The notes under the pieces are model-generated. The model had not been told where the DNA came from. It saw only the letters and a list, made by a program, of their open reading frames with translations, and searched no databases. DNA of 8,200 nt from Lentisphaeria bacterium UBA1732 (GTDB lineage: Bacteria; Verrucomicrobiota; Lentisphaeria; Victivallales; UBA1829), in NCBI GenBank assembly GCA_002315855.1, contig DCIG01000076.1:33702-41901 (forward strand), given 5' to 3'. This document shows positions 1 to 6,117 of this stretch, piece after piece. Made by a program: the position numbers and the translations under genes. Within the stretch, counting starts at the first letter, position 1; each line of letters begins with the position of its first letter.

Positions 1-2
1 GG

Positions 3-173
3 AGAGCGTTTTCGGCGGTTGCGTTTCAGGCAAACACCTCAAACTACTCCCGTCAACTGCGCGAAGATTCATTTCAAATCTTACCGTCAACGGCTTTTGA
101 AATCAGTTTCCGTATTCTGTATGGAGTTTTCTTTTGCTTCCTCTTCCTGCCGATTATGACGCAAACGTCATGA
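3..173 (+). CDS. C-terminal fragment of an unidentified membrane protein (5' end outside window)
   Basis: This frame is open from the left edge and ends at TGA 171-173, giving 56 visible codons. The soluble-looking start of the fragment (around AFQANTSNYSRQLRED) is followed by a strongly hydrophobic stretch near the C terminus (ILYGVFFCFLFLPIM, roughly residues 38-52 of the fragment). That fits a last transmembrane helix with a very short tail. The stop codon overlaps the queH start as ATGA, the usual sign of translational coupling, and this is the main reason to believe the frame is real. I do not recognise the family. The other two forward frames also stay open for part of this stretch but are less protein-like and do not make the overlap. 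The true start lies off the window, so length and function cannot be given. Confidence 0.5.
   Translation, partial: RAFSAVAFQANTSNYSRQLREDSFQILPSTAFEISFRILYGVFFCFLFLPIMTQTS
156..171 (+). promoter_or_regulatory. Perfect 6-bp inverted repeat over the queH start codon
   Basis: The arms atgacg (156-161) and cgtcat (166-171) flank a 4-base loop, caaa. The right arm contains the first two bases of the queH ATG (170-172) and the first base of the upstream stop codon. In mRNA the hairpin could hide the queH start until a ribosome finishing the upstream gene opens it. There is no convincing Shine-Dalgarno sequence just upstream of position 170, which fits coupled translation. A short stem like this can occur by chance, so the regulatory role is inference. 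Confidence 0.35.
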
Positions 174-727
174 AAGAAATACCGCTGCTGCTTCATGTGT
201 GCTGCGGACCGTGCGCGTGCGGATGCCTCGATCCCGTACTGGAGACAGGGCGGCGCGTCATTCTGTATTTTTCCAACTCGAACCTGAACTCGCAGGCGGA
301 ATATGAACGGCGGCTGGAAGCGGCACAAATCGCGGCGAAACACTGGAATGCGGAACTGCTTGCTGATGCGTGGGACCATGACGGGTGGCTGGAGTCGCTG
401 AAAAGCATTCCCGATTTCGGGGCCTGCCCGGAACGCGGTCTGCGATGCGGGGGGTGTTTTCACTGGCAGCTCGCCCGAACCGCCGAAAAAGCGGCGGAGC
501 TGGGATGCAATTTCACCACGACGCTGACGGTCAGTCCGTACAAAAACACCGCCATGATTCATGAAATCGGCAGAGGCTGGGCGAATTTCGAGGCGTGGGA
601 CTTCAAGAAAAACGGGGGGTATGCAAGGTCAAAAGCAATCAGCCGCGATCTGGGGATTTACCGTCAGGATTATTGCGGATGCGAGTTCTCGCTGAGGGAC
701 AGACTGGCGGCAGAACAGAAAGAATGA
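170..727 (+). CDS. queH: Epoxyqueuosine reductase, QueH type (queuosine tRNA modification)
   Basis: QueH (former DUF208) reduces epoxyqueuosine to queuosine in tRNA, the last step of Q synthesis. It is the non-homologous counterpart of QueG and is a cytosolic iron-sulfur enzyme. The 185-residue product has the family signature in order: LLLHVCCGPC at residues 6-15 with adjacent Cys11/Cys12, ERGLRCGGCF at 88-97 with Cys93/Cys96, TTTLTVSPYKN at 116-126, DFKKNGGYARS at 144-154 and YRQDYCGC at 164-171. The Cys11/12 and Cys93/96 pairs are the likely cluster ligands by family analogy. Many homologues have SPHKN where this protein has SPYKN. I chose ATG 170 because it overlaps the upstream stop codon as ATGA and puts the HVCC motif at the usual distance from the N terminus. 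A TTG at 134 would add 12 residues with no family support. A terminator follows closely. Confidence 0.93.
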   Translation: MKEIPLLLHVCCGPCACGCLDPVLETGRRVILYFSNSNLNSQAEYERRLEAAQIAAKHWNAELLADAWDHDGWLESLKSIPDFGACPERGLRCGGCFHWQLARTAEKAAELGCNFTTTLTVSPYKNTAMIHEIGRGWANFEAWDFKKNGGYARSKAISRDLGIYRQDYCGCEFSLRDRLAAEQKE

Positions 728-746
728 TTCTTCCTGTATAAAAAAA

Positions 747-785
747 CGGAAATCCCATTTCCAAAGAACAGGATTTCCGATTTTT
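747..785. terminator. Bidirectional rho-independent terminator between queH and glnS
   Basis: A perfect 9-bp stem pairs cggaaatcc (747-755) with ggatttccg (771-779) around a 15-base loop. On the plus strand it is followed by a T tract (781-785). On the minus strand the A tract at 741-746 supplies the T tract. It lies 20 bp past the queH stop and 31 bp past the glnS stop, so it can end both convergent transcripts. Confidence 0.85.
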
Positions 786-815
786 GTTATACGCAACTAT
801 GCGCGGAGATGCAAA

Positions 816-2504
816 TCAGGCTTTCTGAGCGATTTTTGCCCAAGAATCTTTCAGAGCGACCGTGCGGTTAAACACGGGGTGTTCCGCAGAGAAGTCTTTC
901 GGGTCGCTGAAGAAGTAGCCGACACGTTCAAACTGAACGTTTGTGGAGGGGGCGATTTCCGCCAAGCCGGGTTCGATGAGACATTTTGCGACCTTCAGAG
1001 AGTCGTGATTCAGATAGTCGAGCCAATTCGCATCTTCGGGGATGGTACCCAGGTCAGCGACGGTGAAAAGTTTGTCGTAGAGGCGGACTTCGGCTTCCTT
1101 GGCGAACCCGGCGGAGACCCAGTGAATCGTGCCTTTGACCTTGCGTCCATCGGGGGAATTACCGCCGCGGGACTGCGGGTCGTATGTGGCGTGGAGGACG
1201 GTAATATTGCCGTCGGCATCCTTTTCAAACGAGGTGCAGGTGATGAAATATGCACTGCGGAGGCGGACTTCATTGCCGACTGCAAGACGGAAGAATTTCT
1301 TCATGGGGACTTCCATGAAATCGTCGCGTTCGACGTAAATCTCGCGGCTGAATTTGACCTTGCGGGTACCGGCGGAGGGGTCTTCGGGATTGTTGACGAC
1401 TTCCATCTCCTCGACGAGACCTTCGGGGTAATTGTCGATGATGACTTTCAGGGGATTCATGACAGCCATAGCACGAACGGCTTTCTTGTTCAGGTCATTG
1501 CGGACGCAGAAGTCGAGGAGTTCGATTTCAGTAAGGCTGTTGTACTTGGTAACGCCGACTGTCTCGCAGAAATCGCGGATGGCAGAAGCCGGGACGCCGC
1601 GGCGGCGGAGACCGCAAATCGTGGGCATACGAGGATCGTCCCAGCCGGACACGTAATGATCTTTCACGAGGGTGAGCAGTTTGCGTTTACTCATGACGGT
1701 GTAGGTCAGGTTGAGGCGGGCGAATTCAATCTGCTGAGGTTTGCAGGGGGTGTCCAGGGTATTGAGAATCCAGTCGTACAGGGGACGGTGGATTTCAAAT
1801 TCGAGGGTGCAAATGGAGTGAGTGATGCCTTCGATGGCATCTTCCAGACAGTGTGCGAAGTCGTACAGAGGGTAAATGCACCAGCGGCTGCCGGTATTGT
1901 GATGGTCTGCGTGGCGGATACGGTAGATGGCCGGGTCGCGCATGTGGATATTGGGAGAAGCCATGTCAATGCGGGCGCGGAGGACTTTGCTGCCATCGGG
2001 GAACTCGCCATTTTTCATGCGTTCAAAGAGGTCGAGGTTTTCTTCGACGGAGAGACTGCGACCGGGCGTTTCTCTTCCGGGTTCGGTGAGAGTGCCGCGA
2101 TATTCCTTAAATTCGTCTTCGGTGAGAGAACAGACGTAGGCTTTGCCCATTTTGATGAGCCGGACAGCGTAGTTGTACATCTGTTCAAAGTAGTTGGAGG
2201 CGTAGAATTTGCGGTCTTCCCAATCGGCACCGAGCCATTTGACATCCTCCATGATGGAGTCGACGTATTCGGTGTCTTCCTTCACGGGGTTCGTATCGTC
2301 AAAGCGAAGATTGAATTTGCCGCCGAATTTGACGGCAGTGCCGTAGTTCAGGCAAATGCTTTTCGCATGACCGATATGGAGATAGCCATTGGGTTCGGGC
2401 GGGAAACGCGTATGCACAGCACCGCCATTTTTTCCAGCGGCAATGTCCGCACGAATGATGTCATGGATAAAGTTGTCGGAAACATTGAATTCATTTTCGC
2501 TCAT
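816..2504 (-). CDS. glnS: Glutaminyl-tRNA synthetase
   Basis: This enzyme charges tRNA-Gln with glutamine using ATP in the cytosol. At 562 residues it is close to the E. coli enzyme (about 550). Class I synthetase motifs are clear: PPEPNGYLHIGHAKS at residues 35-49 holds the HIGH motif (HIGH, 43-46), FDDTNP is at 68-73, and VMSKRKL at 270-276 is the KMSKS equivalent. GWDDPRMPTICGLRRRG follows shortly after, as is typical of GlnRS rather than GluRS. The C-terminal ~220 residues correspond to the beta-barrel anticodon-binding domains. ATG 2502-2504 is preceded by a purine-rich GAGAG about 7 bases upstream and puts the Rossmann fold at the normal distance from the N terminus. The gene has its own promoter (2589-2617) and converges on queH. 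Its presence suggests direct glutamine charging rather than sole reliance on the Glu-tRNA amidotransferase route. Confidence 0.98.
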   Translation of the reverse strand: MSENEFNVSDNFIHDIIRADIAAGKNGGAVHTRFPPEPNGYLHIGHAKSICLNYGTAVKFGGKFNLRFDDTNPVKEDTEYVDSIMEDVKWLGADWEDRKFYASNYFEQMYNYAVRLIKMGKAYVCSLTEDEFKEYRGTLTEPGRETPGRSLSVEENLDLFERMKNGEFPDGSKVLRARIDMASPNIHMRDPAIYRIRHADHHNTGSRWCIYPLYDFAHCLEDAIEGITHSICTLEFEIHRPLYDWILNTLDTPCKPQQIEFARLNLTYTVMSKRKLLTLVKDHYVSGWDDPRMPTICGLRRRGVPASAIRDFCETVGVTKYNSLTEIELLDFCVRNDLNKKAVRAMAVMNPLKVIIDNYPEGLVEEMEVVNNPEDPSAGTRKVKFSREIYVERDDFMEVPMKKFFRLAVGNEVRLRSAYFITCTSFEKDADGNITVLHATYDPQSRGGNSPDGRKVKGTIHWVSAGFAKEAEVRLYDKLFTVADLGTIPEDANWLDYLNHDSLKVAKCLIEPGLAEIAPSTNVQFERVGYFFSDPKDFSAEHPVFNRTVALKDSWAKIAQKA

Positions 2505-2588
2505 AGTGAGTCTCTCGTTTTGTGTGGACTGTTCAGGAAAGGAGCGGAGAACAGGCCGTGTTCGTAAAAGTTAAATTTCATATCATTA

Positions 2589-2617
2589 AATATACAGCAA
2601 AAAAGCTGTTTTTTCAA
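2589..2617 (-). promoter_or_regulatory. Sigma70-type promoter for glnS
   Basis: Read on the minus strand, TTGAAA (2612-2617) is followed after exactly 17 bases by TATATT (2589-2594). That is 5 of 6 matches to TTGACA and 5 of 6 to TATAAT at the best spacing. The expected start point near 2581 gives a leader of about 75 bases before the glnS ATG. The spacer contains a small acagc/gctgt inverted repeat around T6 (2594-2609). It could pass for a terminator on the plus strand, but no plus-strand gene leads into it. Confidence 0.7.
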
Positions 2618-2629
2618 GAGGATGTTGCG

Positions 2630-2657
2630 AAAACCTGACGCGGAAATACGAATCAGG
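2630..2657 (-). terminator. Possible weak terminator at the end of the metallophosphoesterase gene
   Basis: On the minus strand CCTGA (2653-2657) and TCAGG (2634-2638) can pair around a 14-base loop, followed by only four Ts (2630-2633). The left arm overlaps the stop codon of the metallophosphoesterase. The stem is short and the T tract poor, so read-through into glnS is possible. Confidence 0.25.
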
Positions 2658-3561
2658 AGAAGTCGATGAGGATGACTTCGGGCGGGCAAAAGACGCGAAA
2701 GTGAAACCAGGTGCCGCCAATGCCGGATGTTACATAAAGACGCGTTCCGGAGTCTGTGCGGCGATACAAGCCGTATTCAAAGGTTTTGCCGAAGCGGGAG
2801 GAGGTTACAAGCGCACCGAAACCGGGAATGCGGCACTGTCCGCCGTGGGTGTGTCCGCATAAAATGAGGCGGGCATCCTGCAGCAGTCCGGCATCGTCCA
2901 AAAGGGGGACGGCATCGGGGCTGTGCGTCAGAATACAGTGAAATGCGCCGTCCTTTTCAAAGGGGGGAGGGAGAATGCGGTCGGTTTCCTTCGCATCGCC
3001 GCAGGTGTGAAGGACGAGACCGCCGCAACGGACACCGCAGGGATTGTCCAGCAATTCAAAGCCGGCACGGGCGAAAAATGAGCGGCGTTTCGAGGTGTCG
3101 AGCCAGATACGGCGGTGTTCCCAGTTGCCGCTGACAGCGTATTTCGGGACGTGTGCGGGGAGGGCACGGCGCATCATATCGCAGGCGGGCGCAATCCATG
3201 ATGTTTCGGAGGCAAAATCGCCGCCGAAAAGGATGCAGTCGGGGGCGGGGATTTCGGAGAAAAGTTCGGAAAAGGCGCGTTCCATCCAATCCACACCGCC
3301 GGAAATCCGTGCGCGAGGGAAAAAACAGTGTAAAGTATCTGTGCGAAAATGCGTGTCCGAAAAGAACAGAATGCGTTTGCCTGTCATGCGGGGATGCGAC
3401 AGACGAATAAAACGAACCGCGAGCCCACATGAAAGTGTTCTCGCGGTAATCGTGCAATCTGAACACGAAGTGTCAGGAAGCCAGCGTGATGCGGCCGTCA
3501 AAAGGGATGCCGGAACAGGTGCTTTCCGGTGAGGCGGCATCTGATAATATTTGACGGGCAT
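2653..3561 (-). CDS. Calcineurin-like metallophosphoesterase, YaeI/YkuE-like
   Basis: This is a metal-dependent phosphoesterase of the calcineurin fold; the substrate is unknown. Related YaeI proteins act on lipid-linked phosphates, but I cannot assign a substrate here. All metal-site motifs are present in order in the 302-residue product: FSDTHF at residues 67-72 (Asp69, His71), GGDF at 113-116 (Asp115), SGNWEHR at 144-150 (Asn146), LTHSPD at 211-216 (His213) and CGHTHGGQ at 235-242 (His237, His239). The third motif has Trp where GNHE/GNHD is usual, with a His two residues later. A strand like VRFIRLSHPRM (about 49-59), which normally precedes the first motif in this family, lies upstream of Met59, so Met59 is too late a start. 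Met1 (3561) and Met8 (3540) are both possible, and neither has a clear ribosome site. I see no signal peptide. It begins 8 bp after the GreA-fusion stop, so it is probably co-transcribed with it. Confidence 0.88.
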   Translation of the reverse strand: MPVKYYQMPPHRKAPVPASLLTAASRWLPDTSCSDCTITARTLSCGLAVRFIRLSHPRMTGKRILFFSDTHFRTDTLHCFFPRARISGGVDWMERAFSELFSEIPAPDCILFGGDFASETSWIAPACDMMRRALPAHVPKYAVSGNWEHRRIWLDTSKRRSFFARAGFELLDNPCGVRCGGLVLHTCGDAKETDRILPPPFEKDGAFHCILTHSPDAVPLLDDAGLLQDARLILCGHTHGGQCRIPGFGALVTSSRFGKTFEYGLYRRTDSGTRLYVTSGIGGTWFHFRVFCPPEVILIDFS

Positions 3562-3569
3562 ACGAGGCG

Positions 3570-5708
3570 TTATTCGCCAGCCAGTTCCTTGCGGAGGTCT
3601 TCCGGCAGGGGTTCGACGGATTTGACCGTGAACTGACCGACATCCGGAATGGTAACGACATCGCCGACTTTGTGATCCATGACGGCTTCGCCGATTTTGG
3701 TCTTGTAGGAGATGAAGTTGCGTTCGGGATCACCGTCCCATGCGCCGAGGAGGTAAAATTCGCGGGTATTGCCGGAATTGCCGGCAAGTCTGATGAAGCA
3801 GCCGGGGACGATGCCATGAGAGAGGTCGACTTTTGAGAAGTCCGTCTTGTCGATGAAAGAAAGAGTCTTTTCGAGTTCGGCACGGCGTCTGTGGAGGAAT
3901 CTGCGCTGTTCCTTGGCGGCATCGTATTCGGCATTTTCGCGAAGGTCGCCGAAACTTCTGGCAAGAGCGACAGCGGCGGCATTCTGAGGTATCTGAACAT
4001 TGATGATGTTCTGGAGTTCGTCTTCCAAACGCTTGTGAGAAGCATTGGATGTAACGGGAGCGGTTTCCTGCTGGACCGCGGCACGCCCGCCCATGAGTTT
4101 GCTGCCGGCACCGCTCTCAATGTAATCCTTAAATTCAGGAGAAATGCGGGACATTTTGACCATGATGCTCTGGTGTTCGCCGGCCTGAGCGCGGTATTTC
4201 TGCAAGCCGTAAATGATGGACGGAATGTCGCCATCGGCGTTGCGGATGAGGAATTTCTGGAAGTCGGCCTTTTCGGTAAGAGCTTTCTTCAGGTCGCGCT
4301 GGGAAGCGATCCATTCCCTGGGGAGATTGGTCTGATTGAGCGCGGCGGCAACAGCTTCCATATCGACGAGGGAGCAGATGATGTCGGATTTGATGCGAGC
4401 GGCATTCTTCCAAATCCAAAGGGAGTGGTCGGAATTGAGCGACTTCATGTCGGCAATCTTGCGAATGGCAAGCTCAAGGATTTCGCGGTCGGTTTCCTTA
4501 TCCGATTCTTCGAAGATGACGTTCATGCAGCGGATGGGGAGCTGAAGCGCAAGGGTAACAAATTCTTCGGGGGTGTAAACGAGCTTGGTGGCTTCTTTCA
4601 GTCCGGGGAGATAGCGGACGCCGGTCTGTGCAAGGGGTTCCAAAGACTTGAGGTCCATTCCGGGGGTGATTTTGGCAGGCCAGAACGAGATGCGTCCGCG
4701 GAGAGGCTTGAACATGGAGGCAAGCTGATCGCCTTTGCCATTTTCCGCCAGGACGGAGATACATTCGGACATCATCTGAAGGTCTTTCGGCTGGCCCATG
4801 CGGATGCGACCGAAGAGAGCTGTCAGTTTCGCGACGGCCGTGTCATCGAGATTGACGGAGATGGTGGTTTTTTCCTTGCCTTTTTCCTTCAAGGAGGCCA
4901 TATCAAGCAGTGTGTAAAGCTCCAAAACACTGCGGGCATCGGCGAATGAACGTTTCGAGGAAGCGGCGGAAGACTGAGAAGGGACGGCATCCCACCAAAG
5001 ATTGAACTTTTCCAAAGACTGATAGTTCGGGACGAGAATGCTCTGAATGATTTCCTTCAGTTTGTCGTCGGGGACATCGGAGAGAGCATGACGCTTCAAA
5101 GAAACGCGGCATTCGGCAGCCGTGGGGATGGAAAGCTGCGGGTCGACAACTTTCATGAGGTCCTGCGTAACTTCAAAGAAATAGGAATTGAGGATGGCGG
5201 AGGCGATGGGAAGAGAAACGCCGCCCGTGCCGTTCAGGGGAGCGATCGTAATGGTGCCGAGGCGACTGTCAATGCCGGTGATACGGCAGAACTGACGGGT
5301 TTTCTGCTGGTAAATCACAGCAGTGGTGCGGAGGTTCTGGAGTTTTTTCATGCGAAGAGCGACTTCGCGAACGCCGACGGAACCATCCAGCGCGCCCAGA
5401 GATTTGACGACGCTGTCGCTGATCAGGAACGGGGGAAGAAGCCTGCGGACTGCGTAATTGAGAGCGGAACGGAATCCCATCGAGTCGAGCACGGAAAATT
5501 CTGCGAGGCGGATGCAAAGTTCAGCTTTTTCCGTGGATGAAGCGACTTGATCCATCCAAAGTGAGAAAAGTTCCTCGAAAGCCGGAGCGGCGGCTCTGAG
5601 GTCCTGGAGTGTTGCGGAATTTACCCGTTTGCACAAATCGTCGAGAGCTTCATCGTTGCTCTTGACCAGTTCGATGATTTCTGTCAGAGAAAAATCCTCA
5701 AGCTTCAT
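3570..5708 (-). CDS. greA: Long GreA-family transcription elongation factor with ~555-residue N-terminal extension
   Basis: The C-terminal 156 residues (557-712) are a full GreA. An antiparallel coiled coil carries GDLRENAEYDAAKEQRR (587-603), with Asp588 and Glu591 matching the tip acidic residues that GreA inserts into the RNA polymerase secondary channel to stimulate cleavage of backtracked RNA. An FKBP-like domain follows with YLLGAWDGDPERNFISYKT (about 652-670). Normal GreA is about 158 residues. The ~555 residues in front look largely helical and have no motif I recognise. GreA proteins of about 700 residues are known from Chlamydiae and relatives, so this is a lineage architecture rather than a recent accident. 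There is no frameshift, and the reading frame is continuous. The start ATG 5706-5708 is supported by AGGA (5717-5720) 8 bases upstream. It heads a probable two-gene transcript with the metallophosphoesterase. Confidence 0.9.
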   Translation of the reverse strand: MKLEDFSLTEIIELVKSNDEALDDLCKRVNSATLQDLRAAAPAFEELFSLWMDQVASSTEKAELCIRLAEFSVLDSMGFRSALNYAVRRLLPPFLISDSVVKSLGALDGSVGVREVALRMKKLQNLRTTAVIYQQKTRQFCRITGIDSRLGTITIAPLNGTGGVSLPIASAILNSYFFEVTQDLMKVVDPQLSIPTAAECRVSLKRHALSDVPDDKLKEIIQSILVPNYQSLEKFNLWWDAVPSQSSAASSKRSFADARSVLELYTLLDMASLKEKGKEKTTISVNLDDTAVAKLTALFGRIRMGQPKDLQMMSECISVLAENGKGDQLASMFKPLRGRISFWPAKITPGMDLKSLEPLAQTGVRYLPGLKEATKLVYTPEEFVTLALQLPIRCMNVIFEESDKETDREILELAIRKIADMKSLNSDHSLWIWKNAARIKSDIICSLVDMEAVAAALNQTNLPREWIASQRDLKKALTEKADFQKFLIRNADGDIPSIIYGLQKYRAQAGEHQSIMVKMSRISPEFKDYIESGAGSKLMGGRAAVQQETAPVTSNASHKRLEDELQNIINVQIPQNAAAVALARSFGDLRENAEYDAAKEQRRFLHRRRAELEKTLSFIDKTDFSKVDLSHGIVPGCFIRLAGNSGNTREFYLLGAWDGDPERNFISYKTKIGEAVMDHKVGDVVTIPDVGQFTVKSVEPLPEDLRKELAGE

Positions 5709-5716
5709 GATCAGTT

Positions 5717-5720
5717 TCCT
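5717..5720 (-). promoter_or_regulatory. Shine-Dalgarno site deciding the GreA-fusion start
   Basis: On the minus strand AGGA (5717-5720) stands 8 bases before ATG 5706-5708. A second AGGAG (5723-5727) lies just upstream. This supports the full 712-residue product rather than an internal start. Confidence 0.6.
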
Positions 5721-5842
5721 GTCTCCTGATTGTCAGGCAGATTCGTCGATTCGGGGGAAGGTTTTCAGCCACATGAAAAAATCCCGTGAAGACAAAAAGG
5801 CCTAATATGTTAAGTGTATTTTTTTAATTTTTACAGCTTATT

Positions 5843-5871
5843 AAATTACACCCGAATGACGTTCTTTTCAA
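5843..5871 (-). promoter_or_regulatory. Candidate promoter for the GreA fusion and metallophosphoesterase
   Basis: On the minus strand TTGAAA (5866-5871) and TAATTT (5843-5848) are 17 bases apart. The -35 is good, but the -10 matches the consensus only at its first two and last positions. An AT-rich stretch downstream makes other choices possible. The expected leader is about 130 bases. Confidence 0.3.
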
Positions 5872-5998
5872 ATAATTTCGCAGATATTTCAGGAAAAAAG
5901 TGCGGGATGCATTCCCGAATGTATCGGAAATGATGCAGGCGGTGCGGGGAAAAAGGGGGAGGAAGACGTATCTTTTCAGAAGTCCGGGAAACAAAGCA

Positions 5999-6028
5999 GA
6001 TTTTTCCGGGAATGCCTTGATTTTTCCG
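5999..6028 (+). repeat. Two 10-bp direct repeats over the AbiH-FGE promoter
   Basis: gatttttccg occurs at 5999-6008 and again at 6019-6028, a 20-bp period, which is about two helical turns. The second copy overlaps the -35 element (6017-6022). A related 8-mer, tccgggaa, occurs at 5983-5990 and 6005-6012. The layout would suit a dimeric regulator, but no regulator gene is in view. Confidence 0.35.
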
Positions 6029-6044
6029 AAGAACGCATTATAGT
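6017..6044 (+). promoter_or_regulatory. Sigma70-type promoter for the AbiH-FGE gene
   Basis: TTGATT (6017-6022) and TATAGT (6039-6044) are separated by 16 bases. The predicted start point is near 6051, about 67 bases before the chosen ATG at 6118. No gene lies upstream on this strand for several kilobases, so the gene needs its own promoter. Confidence 0.6.
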
Positions 6045-6108
6045 AAATGGTGAAAATGAAAACAAATATTCCATGATCGGGAGGCTCAATGGGATAAATA
6101 ACATATAC

Positions 6109-6112
6109 GGAG
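6109..6112 (+). promoter_or_regulatory. Shine-Dalgarno site selecting ATG 6118
   Basis: GGAG (6109-6112) lies 5 bases before ATG 6118. The earlier in-frame ATG at 6073 has no such site and would add 15 residues ahead of the conserved AbiH N-terminal strand. Confidence 0.65.
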
Positions 6113-6117
6113 CAAAA

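Larger units (their letters stand above)
5709..6117. other. Divergent intergenic region between the GreA fusion and the AbiH-FGE gene
   Basis: This 409-bp gap has no credible gene on either strand. It holds the ribosome site and a possible promoter of the leftward GreA gene, a long AT tract (about 5790-5850), two short inverted repeats (5903-5917, and 5911-5931 with one mismatch) and the promoter and ribosome site of the rightward AbiH-FGE gene. The base composition is lower in GC than in the housekeeping genes, matching the AbiH side. Confidence 0.6.

Noticed and set aside
97..125. TTGAAA and TATGGA 17 bases apart as a queH promoter
   Set aside because: The -10 is poor and the stretch lies inside the open frame that overlaps queH, so co-transcription is the simpler reading.
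134..169. TTG start giving queH 12 extra residues
   Set aside because: The added residues have no family support, and ATG 170 makes the ATGA overlap and puts the HVCC motif at the normal place.
1..169. preQ1 riboswitch upstream of queH
   Set aside because: I find no preQ1 aptamer pattern (C-rich stem-loop with an A-rich tail and start-proximal pairing), and the stretch appears to be coding.
879..2567. 562-codon open frame on the plus strand opposite glnS
   Set aside because: It is antisense to an unmistakable glnS and its translation is rich in Asp, Gly, Phe and Val with no motif; it arises from the codon bias of the real gene.
2594..2609. acagc-gctgt hairpin followed by Ts on the plus strand as a terminator
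   Set aside because: The stem is 5 bp, no plus-strand gene leads into it, and the bases form the spacer of the glnS promoter.
3891..4949. 352-codon open frame on the plus strand opposite the GreA fusion
   Set aside because: It is a shadow of the real minus-strand gene, which has GreA motifs and a ribosome site; the shadow has neither.
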